This document shows, in pieces, positions 51,220 through 61,214 of a DNA stretch of 64,000 nucleotides (positions within the stretch are counted from its first letter, which is position 1; each line of letters opens with the position of its first letter). A program made the translations under genes and the position numbers. The DNA comes from Oscheius onirici (lineage: Eukaryota > Nematoda > Chromadorea > Rhabditida > Rhabditidae): assembly GCA_932521025.1 (NCBI GenBank), contig OW051472.1, positions 3,162,001 to 3,226,000 of the forward strand. The letters run 5' to 3'. Under the pieces are notes generated by a model, which had not been told where the DNA came from, ran no database searches, and saw only the letters and a list, made by a program, of their open reading frames with translations.

Positions 51220-53913
51220 TCATTTATTGTTAGAGCTTGGTACCACTTTGCTGGATCCGACTAAAGTATTGTCGTCATCGACGAGAACTGTCTTGGAATG
51301 GTTGTCCGTCGTCTCGAGGATCTCGACATCGCTGCCAATGTCGTAGACTTTGTTGTCCTTGTCGTCAAAGATGACGTCCTGGATGCTATGCGACTTCGGG
51401 GCCAACTCCGTGCCATGACGAACGGGTCCCTTCAACTCGGCGTCCATGCGTAGTGGACCGACAAACTGATGCCTTTCCGGGTCGAGTGGAACATGCTGGA
51501 CCTGTCTTGGCTGTGGCGGTCCCTTCTTCCGTTTGGGAACGATGAGTGGCGGGTAGGGCAACTTATTTTCCTCTTCTGGCATCGGACTGGCCGCCGTCAT
51601 CGACTTGGTCACATCCTTGCTCTCACTCTTCTTTCCACTTTTGGCCTTTTCCGCGCTCGACTTCTTCTTTCCCGATGACTTCCCATCCGCCTTCTCCTTC
51701 TTCTTCCTGATGTACAGGAACACACCGACGGCAGCGGCAATCAGCAATAGTACCACGACGATGGGAAATATGATCGCGGCTCTACAATTTGTCTTTTCGA
51801 TATTTCCAAGAAAAAACCTACACATTTATGCCTCCCTTGTCCTTATCTTCATCTCCAACTGCAGGAGCCGGAGGCAGAATAGCCGAATTATCGTCTCCCG
51901 AGCCAGTCGTAGTCTCGTCAAGACTCGTCGTCGACTGAATCGGAATAGAGGGAGCCTCTGTTGGAACCGTAGTGGTCGTTCTTGGAGTTGTACTCGTTGT
52001 GGTAGTTTTTGTGGTCGTCGTACTCGTTTCAGTCGTTGTTTCCACAGTACTTGTTGAAGCCTCTGTCGTAGTTAGAACTGTCGTAAAAGGAGTCGCTGTC
52101 GTGACAGTTGATGTTGGAGGAACAGTAACTGTCGTAGAAGAAACTGTCTCTGTTGTGGCAACTGTTGTACTAACCGCAGAAAGAACCGTACTTGTCGTAT
52201 TTGGAGTAGGGGGAACTGCCGTCGTGCTAATCTTTGTGGAAAGAGGAGTAGTCGTCGTTGTATCAACAGTCTTTGTCGTATTGGCAATCGTAGTTGTCGG
52301 AACAGGCGTAGTGACTGTCGTAATTGTACTCGCTGTTGTAGAAGGAACGGTCGTTGCTGGAGAAGACGTGGTAGAAGGACCAGCTACCGAGGGAACCACT
52401 GCTACTGTAGTTGCCGATTCCGCTGTAGTAGGAGACGCTGTGAACAAAGTACCATTGGTTGCCGTCGTATTACGAGTTGTTTCAGCTGGGAGGACAGTTG
52501 GCGCCTCTTTCGTAGTTGCCTCCGTACTGTTTGACTTGCCAGTTGTACTCTTGGTGGACCCAGTTGCTAGTAGAGTACTGCCAGTCGGAATGAGAGTTGT
52601 GGTCGAATTTGAAGTTGTTCCTTTGACTTTTCCACCAGTAGTCAGGCTCGTGTTTCCACCAGGTTTTGGAGTAGTTTTCTTATCAGTTGGGACCGGAGAA
52701 GTTGTACTCGCAGATGTATTCATCACTGTACTGGTATCGTTACTGGTTCCAGTCGTACTTGTAGACGATTTCGTGCTGTTTGTCTGGGTAAGCTTTGGCG
52801 TCGTTACTGAAAGATAATGTTAGTGATGGAGAACAAGATAGAAAACCTTTAGTGATTGTTCCGTTTGTTACGCTACTTGTCGTTGTGGTTGCAACAGTCG
52901 TTACATTTGTTCCATCTGAAAGATTGGTTCAAGAAAGAAGAAAACACTCACTAGTCTTGGTGGCATTTGTAACAACCTCAGTTTTGCCGTTTGTTGTGGC
53001 AGTAGAATTTGTCGCGGTTGACGGAGGAACAGTAGAATTCGTTACAAGAGACGTAGGACTGGGTGGAGTCTGTATAGCGCCTGCAGTTGAATTTGACTGG
53101 CTGGCTGTCGACGGAGACGTCTGTTTCGAAGTGAGAGTGGACGAGACCTTGGAGCTTGTGTACTTCCAGCACTTTTTACCAGTAAAGTTACGTTTCTGGC
53201 AGTCGAGTAGTGACACGGTTGTACTCGTAACAAAATCCTTGCTTCCTGTTCCAGCACCCTGTCCGGTTCCCGACGTACCATTTCCTTTACCAGTCTTCTG
53301 CTTACCAGTTGTCACACTGCCTTTTCCGGAAATTGTACTTGCAGTTGCTCTCGTAGTGTTTTTTCCAGTACTTGTCTCAACCTTTGGAGTTGGGCTGGTA
53401 GCAGATCCTTTGGTCGAGTTCCCAGTTTTGTTCTGAGACACGATAGTACCAGGTGGTAGTCCCTTCGTTGCAACAGCAGAACTCTTTGTTTGGCTATTCG
53501 TTCCAGTAGATTGTCCAGCACTTAGAGTAGATGTCTTCTTGGAAGGGACAGTAGACCTCGGCTGATTTGCTCTTCCTCCTGTAACGTTCTTTGTTTTAAC
53601 GGGAAGAGTGGATGGAGTCAAGGGTATAGAGATAACGTTCTGAGTGCTGGAAGAAACTCCTTGGCTCGATCCTGTGTTCTTAGGCTTATTTGTTTTTGCA
53701 GCAGAAGATGTGTTTCCTCCATTTTTCTTCTGACTTGGAGTCTTCGCGTCTGCCAGTCCGTCTCCCGATTCCATCGATTCTCCAGCCACATATCGTCGGA
53801 ATCGAGCCACATTGGCCGAAGAGAAGGCCAGCAACGTCTGAAAGAGTTTCCATTCCTTCTAGTCGAACAAGTAGACTTACCGCAAGTAAAAGAAGACAAA
53901 GCCCCGTCCGCAT
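51220..53913 (-). CDS. Mucin-like Thr/Ser-rich type I membrane protein
   Basis: Five exons: 53913-53881, 53837-52952, 52915-52847, 52806-51822 and 51781-51220, summing to 845 codons with all phases consistent. A signal peptide (MRTGLCLLLLATLLAFSSA) is followed by about 600 residues dominated by Thr, Ser, Pro and N-glycosylation-type NST/NTT motifs, as in heavily O-glycosylated mucins. A membrane span (AAIIFPIVVVLLLIAAAVGV) leads into a Lys/Ser-rich cytoplasmic part (IRKKKEKADGKSSGKKKSS). The conserved-looking C-terminus includes VQHVPLDPERHQFVGPL and SIQDVIFDDKDNKVYDIGSD. That C-terminus is duplicated in the decayed gene at 57.1 kb, so it is the constrained part. The gene is transcribed away from the decarboxylase-like gene, with 149 bp between start codons. 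The long Val-rich ORF on the opposite strand is its shadow. Confidence 0.8.
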
Positions 53914-53997
53914 TGCAGTAGACCTCCGAGCTGTTATGCTTTCTTAATTGTTTGGAAACAATTACAAAAGTTGCAAAAAAACTACAATTGAAAAAGT

Positions 53998-54005
53998 TAT
54001 AAAAA
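53998..54005 (+). promoter_or_regulatory. TATA-like box upstream of decarboxylase-like gene
   Basis: TATAAAAA, 57 bp before the ATG at 54063. It lies in the 149-bp interval shared with the divergent mucin-like gene. It is a motif match only. Confidence 0.4.
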
Positions 54006-54062
54006 GTTTCTTAATTGCTTCAAACAAACTTCAATCGAAGACAAGGAGCTGCCCTCGGACGG

Positions 54063-56526
54063 ATGACTCGTCTGCTTCTGCTATTCTGCCTGGTAGCTGC
54101 CACCTCGGCCAACCATCACCTCGTTCCGCTTCGACCTCTTCGGATCTACGCCCAGGACGAGTTTGCTGCTGGGAAAGCTGCCGGAGCCTTCTCCAGACAC
54201 TTCAACGTCTCCATCCATCCGCACTTTAGTCAACTCTGCAAGGAACTCGTCTCTCTGGCCCAGAAATCTACCGGAGCCACAGATGTCCTCCTCGTGTCTG
54301 AAGGGGAGAGCAACGACTGCCCTCGGGATCTCTGGCCTGGTGGATTCCTGATCAATCTGAGGGAGAAGACCAATTGGCAACAGAAGGCCGACAAAATCAG
54401 CCACAGTTCGGAAGTGGGACCAGTCCAGCTGTACACCATCGCGGAAGAAGTGGCTCCTCAAGCCATGAACAACGTCTTGACATCGACAGAGAAGCCAGTA
54501 GACGAGAAGGGAGGAGTTGTGATGCCAGTCTGGGTTGTGGTCCTCCTCTCCCTCACCATCGTCGTCCTGCTGATTGGAGTCATCGTTCTTCTCTACCTGA
54601 AGAAGAAGCCAGCCATGAAGGAGGAACCGGTCAAGGAGAAGTCGATTGCGAAGAAACTGGCCGAGAAGAGCTCCATGACGAGTTCGAAAAAGGAAGACTC
54701 GAAGAAGAGCGAAAGCTCGAAGAAGACGAAGAGCGAAGAAGACAAGAAGGAGCCACGATCGAGTGGACGAACAAACAAGGAGACAAATGACGCGGCCGCT
54801 CTGCGATCGGAAGATGTGACCGAGAAGAAGCAACTGCTTGACCCCATCCAGCCTCGGGAGAGATCTTTGGAGAAGAGACTGGAAGAGCCGATGACGAAGG
54901 AAGAGTTTGTCTACCATCTGCAGATGCTGGCCAGACAGCTAATCGACTACTGTGAAGATCCCGCTGGACAGTCCTTGACGACCTCGGAAAAGCCCGGATT
55001 CATTCTGAATAAACTGCCGAAACAGTTGCCAGAACAGCCGGCCAACTACAAACACGCGGAACAGATGCTCGACTTCATCAGGGAGACTGTCCTCAAGGGA
55101 ATGACCAACTGGCAACATCCTCGACAGTTTGGCTACCGTTCCAGTCGATCCTATCCGGATATGTTGGCCGAACTCTTCACCTCGTCTCTCGGAGTCGTCG
55201 GAACCAACTGGGCCTCTTGTCCCAGTCTCGTCGAGATGGAATACGCCATGGTCAACTGGATCGGAAGAGCTCTCGGCATTCCTGACGTCTTCCTCTTTGA
55301 TGTAAGTTTTTCTTTTTTCCTATACAAAATTATTGTAGGAGAAGATAGCTGAGAGCAGAGGCGGTGGCTGTTTCATGGACTCTTCTTCGGAAGCCATTCT
55401 GGTCTCGGTTCTGGCTGCCCGTCTGAAAAATATTCGAGCTCTGGCAGGCAACAACCAACTCGTTCGACAGACGCCCGAGAACGTCAGCTACGATCTGGAC
55501 ACGATGCATGATTTGGCCAAGAGACTCGTCTTCTACTGTAGTCGAGAGGCGCACTTTTCGATGGAGAAGAGCTGCAAACTGGCCATGGTCAAGTGTCGAG
55601 CTGTGGTCGTTGACGAGAAGACCAACTGGAGCATGACTGGTCAGCAACTGGAACAGGACATTAAGAAGGACTACGAGAGAGGTCTGGTTCCGGCCTATGT
55701 GCTCGTCTTGGCCTCGGACGACCTTCATTCGATCCTGCCCATTGCCAAACAGTACCAGCTGTATGTGCATGTGGATGGAGCCGGCGCGGGAATGTTCTGG
55801 ATCAATGCGCGTCAGAGAGTCAAAGGACTGGAAGAAGTGGACTCGATCAACGTCAATCTGCACAAGACGATGCTCCAGTCGGCCTCGACTGCTGTTCTCT
55901 TCACACGAGACCAGAAACTTCATCTGGACACGTGTTCGGTCAGTCCTCAGTCCGACGACAGTCTGGATCTGCGCAACTGGAGCATCCATTCGTCTCATCG
56001 CTTCAAGGCCTGGAAGACGTGGTGGCTGATCAACTTCTACGGTCTCGAAGGACTTCGTCGTCATGTCAATCGCGTGCTGGAGATGACCAGTCAGCTGGCG
56101 GAGTTGGTCAAGAAGAATCCCCATCTGCGTCTCATTGGTCCCGTTCAAAACGGTTATTTCCAGTTCCAATACGTGGAAAAGGACTGGACGCGGGAACAGA
56201 TGAACAAGGCCACCCGGGCCCTGGCCAGCCACATCAACAGCTCGGGCAAGATGCTCGTGAGTCAGATGCGCCTGGGAGAGAACGAGGTCATTCAAATCCG
56301 AATGGCCAGTCAGGAGAGGATGCCCCGATGGGTCATTGAGGACAGCTACAGCGTTCTGGCCGATCAGGTGGACGAGTTCCGGGCTTCGAAGAAGATAAAG
56401 ATGGATCGGACAATGGAGGAGAAGAGACTCGTCGGCTCCGTCAATCTCGTCACAGACAGGACGAAAATGTTAGAGATGAGTGCTGCCTCGCCAGCTACTG
56501 CTCTCAGCACGACCAAGAAGCTGTAG
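54063..56526 (+). CDS. Membrane-tethered aromatic-L-amino-acid-decarboxylase-like protein
   Basis: Two exons (54063-55301, 55339-56526; 37-nt intron), 808 residues. A signal peptide (MTRLLLLFCLVAATSA) and an ectodomain of about 140 residues with no known domain precede a membrane span (VWVVVLLSLTIVVLLIGVIV) and a Lys/Ser/Glu-rich linker. Then comes a full group II PLP decarboxylase domain: EEFVYHLQMLARQLIDY, VVGTNWASCPSLVEMEYAMV, GGGCFMDSSSEAILVSVLAA. Kept catalytic features are the ring-stacking His in SREAHFSMEK, the Asp in YVHVDGAGAG and the PLP Lys in NLHKTML. Differences from typical enzymes: the GTT motif before the Asp block is replaced and shortened (VLASDDLHS), and the catalytic loop that carries a Tyr in DDC reads CSVSPQSDD. 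It may therefore have altered or no decarboxylase activity. Predicted topology puts the enzyme domain in the cytosol. AATAAA follows the stop by about 20 nt. Confidence 0.85.
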
Positions 56527-57087
56527 ACTCTTTTCTGGGTCGAAATAAAGGACTTGCGGTAAACTTTGTTCTTAATGTTCCTTTGGTTCTTCTTCTGTTT
56601 CTTAGTCAATATAACTTTTTTGACCTTAACGTGGTAAAACTTGTGGTAAACTTGTGCTTCTCCAGTTTCCTTTGTTGTTATCTTCCGACTTATTGTTAGT
56701 AACATTCCTCTTATTCATTCTCGTTAGTGTCAGTTCTTTTCTTTTGCTGTGTCTGGAAGGAAATCAGTCGCGAACTTCATGCTTCTCGAAGAAACTGCGA
56801 GCAAGAATGATGTGAAAGCGTTCGAAGTTCGGCATCAAACAGTGGAAGAAGAGAGGGATAACAGAAAGGTGTACAATTGAAGTGGCTTGAAGCCTAGTCG
56901 TCTGCGGAATTTGAGCAAGAAACAAAAGAGTTTCGTTTAGGCAGAATCCCGAAACGAGAGGCAATTTAAGTTCACTGGAGCGTGGGACTCATCGGAATTT
57001 GAAGAATCCAATATTTTAGCTGGAACACATATTCAAACATTGAAGGAAGATTTATTTTAGGCGATAATCCTGTGACTGATTCGGTTT

Positions 57088-58300
57088 CTAAGTCTGAGTC
57101 TTCTGTTTCTGCGACACGGCAACCACCGTGTTGTCATCGTCGACGACAATACTGCCTTCAGATACCTGTTTATCCATCACCTCCACATCACTTCCAATTT
57201 TGTAGACCTTGTTGTCTTTGTCGTCTAAGACGACGTCCTGGATGCTATGCGACTTCGGGGCCAACTCTGTGTCATGACGAACGGGTCCCTTCAGCTCGGC
57301 GTCCATGTGTAGCGGACCGACAAACTGATGCCTTTCCGGGTCGAGTGGAACATGCTGGACCTGTCTTGGCTGTTCCTGGTCGACCTGCTTCGGCTGTGGC
57401 GGTCTCCTCTTTTTGATTAGAGGCGGATACATCTGCACTTTGGATCCATTGGCTGCGGACTTTTGTGTCTTGGAGACAGCTTTCACGTCACTTTTCAGCT
57501 TTCTATTCTCATAACTGCTCCTTTTGCTTGTCCGGATCGTATTCTCCTTCGAAATGTCCATAGCTGTACTGATCAGTGTAGACAGACTAGAAATGTCCCC
57601 AGTTGTTAAGGTACTGGAGATTCCGTCCTGTGACCGATTCCGTTGACAAACTGGAACTGGTCGTAATAGAATCTTCAGTCGTCTTTCCAGCAGGTTTATA
57701 TTCTCCAGTTGAAGAAACAAAAGTACTGGTCTCACTAGACGGACTTGTTCCACAAACAGTAGATTCAGCTGTAGAAACACCCTCCGATACTGTGGAAGTT
57801 ACAGTATCAGCAGTTGTACTGATCTTACTAGACTCTGTTGAGTCGGGAATAGTGACACTGTCAGGTGCTTCAGACGAACTGAAACGCGTGGTTGAAGTAC
57901 TTTTCCCAACAGTTGACCCAGCAGTACTTTTCCCTGTCGAGGCCATTGTGGATGGACTTGTTTTCTTTAGTGGATTGAGCTGTAGAACTACCGCCCGAAG
58001 TAGTGGACATCACAGAAGTTTCCGTATCGGATCTTGTACGGCTCTTTGTCGTCAGATAGCTGCCATCCGTAGTCGTTTTTTCAGTTTTCTCAGTAGTTTT
58101 ATCTTCTCCAATTGATGAGATGCTAGTACGCTCAGTAGACGAACTAGTCTCATAAAAATTTGTTGAAGAACCGTCCGAAATACTGGAAGTTTCTGTACCG
58201 GGAGTTGTACTGCTCATTGTAGGCTCTTCCGTCGTTGTTTTCTTTTCACTTGACCAATGCGGTGCCCGTCTTGTTGGGAGAGGTGCGCTTGGAACCAAAC
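57088..58300 (-). pseudogene. Decayed paralogue of the mucin-like membrane protein
   Basis: The C-terminal segment (57450-57088) is nearly the same as that of the gene at 51.2-53.9 kb: QVQHVPLDPERHQFVGPLHM, then SIQDVVLDDKDNKVYKIGSD. The DNA is also close to identical. Upstream it is Thr/Ser-rich in three successive frames (58298-57963, 57946-57605, 57610-57088), needing frameshifts near 57960 and 57605 that no intron explains. The membrane span and the signal-peptide exon are absent. A further open segment (58523-58311) precedes it, but I could not join it. Two frameshifts plus loss of the span argue for a pseudogene; a recoded or mis-sequenced gene is less likely. Confidence 0.65.
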
Positions 58301-58732
58301 CCGTAAAAACTCATTGATTCTTCATATTTTCACCAAATTCTTGGTCAGAAAATGCTTCCGACTCTGGAAACATGTGCTCTTCACCAAGAGCAGCTTGTTG
58401 ATTCCGCTCTATTGCGTTTTCTTCATTTCCGAGCGAGTTGGCCACAAAAACCTGGAACTTTTCGTTGTATCCGATGGGCAAAATGTAGATACCACTAGCA
58501 GGAATAGTTCCGGAGAAAACCACCTCATTTTGTTGGCGATGTTCTTGTTACAATATAAGATGTGTTTTTCTTAATTTCGGGTTTTTTTTTAAACTATTTT
58601 TGTACCAAAAATATAAAGTTTTGAAGCTAAAATTGACAATAACTATATTTTGCTTCCAAAGTATCTAAATTTGATGTTTTTCTTTGTAAGCTTTCAACTA
58701 AAAAATATTTTATGAAACGAACAATCCATGAA

Positions 58733-60544
58733 TTACTCGTCATCGGAATCTACCGGATCTTCTCGTCGTTTTTCCTGTCCACGGGCCAGAAAGCGGCGAC
58801 TGTCGAGCGTGGTCTGAAGGGCGGACAGGCTGTTCGCTCGGTCCAGCAGTCGTCTCTGGGCTTCTTGATCAATAATCGCCGACGTCTTTTTCACATTCGC
58901 TACAATTTCGTGCAGTCTGAAATATTTAAATTTTGGAGAGGAAAAGTTGAATTTTACCGCGAAAGACATCTATCAGCATGGGCGACAAGTTCTGCCTGAT
59001 TGTCGTGTGAATCTTCCTCAACCCCCATCAGCTTGTAGATGAATTCGCTTAGAACTTCGTGAGGCTTTTCTGAAAGAAAGGTGATGTTGAAATCATGGTA
59101 AAACAGTATAGGACCAGTCAGGTATAATATCTTGAAAAATTGGACTGTCGTTTAGTCGTCAGACGCGGTATGATAGGAAAGTGATGGGTTTGCAAGATGC
59201 AGATTTCGCTTATGCCTACAACTACACAATACAACAACGCTGAACCTGAGGCTATGTTTAGGGGTTTAAAAATGTGCCGAACGATCAAATCAGAAAAAAC
59301 CTTCAGTTATGGGAAATTTTTTTGTCACAGCCTATGACCGAAAGTTTAGATACAACCGACACAAATCAGAGAAGATTTTCAACGTCTTCTTCAGTTATTC
59401 GTCCAGCTCCTGTGATTTGCTATCATGTGCCAGGCATGATGACATTGAACGGACAGGTCATATCGCTTAGCATAAGTTACGAGAAATTTTGAAGCTTTGC
59501 TCAACATTTTTCAGGTCTTGCATACTTTCCAGACATGTCGTTTTAGACACAATTCTGGATCCTGGTCCTTGACAGTTGCGTAAAGATTTTCAAGTCTAGG
59601 TATTGTTACGGTTTTTGTTGCGAAAATGAGAAGGACCACTCATGAAAACATTGTCAAAAGAATGGTAATAAAGTTAGGAGCAACATCTTTACGGTATTCC
59701 ACCAAAAGTTATAGAAAAACATACGTATAAAGTCAAGACCGAATTTGACAGCTGCCAGGGCAATCTGGGACGGTGGGTACATGAGCATGACGTCTCCGAA
59801 CAAACATTTCTGGAACGATCGCTTTTTAGCGAATTTGTGACATGAATACCGTGAAAAAGTCTTCAGCAGCCGGTCGTATAGTTTCCACATCAAAATTTAG
59901 CAGCATTTTCGTCTTTATCTCCATGACGAAACCTTCAAATGGTCTGAAATTATCTTTGGCCAGAAGTATGAAAAAAGAACCTGTACGGACAATGAACAGT
60001 AAGTTGATAGTTGAGCGAACGCATAATTTCCGGCTCCATGCTGAGAATTTTCGTCTGATTCTGTTCCGGGGTTCCGGAGCTGAGATTATTGACAAATTCT
60101 TCAATTGTAACGAAAAATTCGTCCGTTTTCATTGCCAGATAGAAACAGGCCATCATGGCAACTTTCGGCATGTTGTCCATCGTGGACCAGTCGAGAAAGA
60201 GCCGCTTGTAGTACATGTAGGCCGTCCAGCGAACAGAACTCCACATTGGGGGCTGGAACACGTCGGAAAATCTAGAATTATTATTATTCGTGATGCGAAA
60301 GACTGGAAACGAACTTGAGAGCAGATCGTTCGACTATTCTGGTCAAAAGGACCTCCTCGTCCACGGAAAGAAAAAGATCATGCTCTTCGGGCTGTGCAAA
60401 CTCTAATCGGGCTTCTCGAGCCTTCAAATTGGCCTGAAAATGATGATTTGAAGAAGGAGCGTTAGTAAATACCTGTGTCCTTCTTTCTCGCAACTGCTCT
60501 TCTGTAAATGTCCAAAGTTTCTTCTGAGTACTTGTGGTGAACAT
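58733..60544 (-). CDS. cyh-1: Cyclin H, regulatory subunit of CDK7 (CAK/TFIIH)
   Basis: Partner of CDK7 that phosphorylates cell-cycle CDKs and the RNA polymerase II tail. The start MFTTSTQKKLWTFTEEQLRE at 60544 matches the cyclin H N-terminus and directly follows GTTTCAG. The first cyclin fold includes MWSSVRWTAYMYYKRLFLDW and MACFYLAMKTDEF (near 60150). The linker LTVHCPYR joins PFEGFVMEIKT, the cyclin H PFEGF hallmark. The second fold includes DVMLMYPPSQIALAAVKFGL (near 59780). The last exons (59070-58733) give a helical, acidic C-terminus. An intron of about 650 bp (59726-59072) holds nothing I recognise, and a short exon could be hidden there. Confidence 0.92.
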
Positions 60545-61214
60545 CTGAAACGGAAATAATTGCTTAGTGGAGCAAAACAAGAGAGTTTATACATGGGAAA
60601 TTACAAGAAGAATCAACAGAAAGGACAAAATAGGCAGCATTTGAACAAGTGGGCATAAACTTATGCAGAGACCGTTTTTGTTACGATTTTGTTGGTTTTA
60701 TGATATCAGCATTTGCTTTATCATTTTGTGACATGAATCTAAAGTAAAAAAAAGTGAAAGAGCACCAATTTTTGGTAAAGATATTGAGAAAAGCAGAGAT
60801 GAAATGAAGAAGTTTTTCGAAAAAAAAACCGCTAGTTTTGATCTGGCAGGTTGCGCCACTTTGAGCTAGGTTAGTATCTTGTTCGGATCCTCTCCATCTC
60901 CAAATTTGCTTGTTTTCCATTTTCTATCTCTTCAGCTACTTTCTTCGAGTATTATTTGATCGAAATAACGTCACAATGACAAGAAAAATGTCATTATACC
61001 AACATTTATTTAATTCTGGCGGGAAAAATAGGAGACAAATACAACGGAATAATCTTGAATATGATGTACCAGGCTCAAAAATCTGAGGTAATCAAAAATT
61101 ACGATGGCTAGAAACAGGTGAGCTGGAAGCAAAGTAACCGTAAAGGAGAGGAAAGGACAGGGATAAGAGGGAATACTTTTGAACCGGGGAAAACTATTTC
61201 TGTGAACAGGAGTA

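Noticed and set aside
51972-52817. 281-codon Val-rich plus-strand ORF
   Set aside because: Complement of the Thr-rich mucin exon (ACN codons read as GTN-type codons). The minus strand has matching exon phases, a signal peptide and a membrane span.
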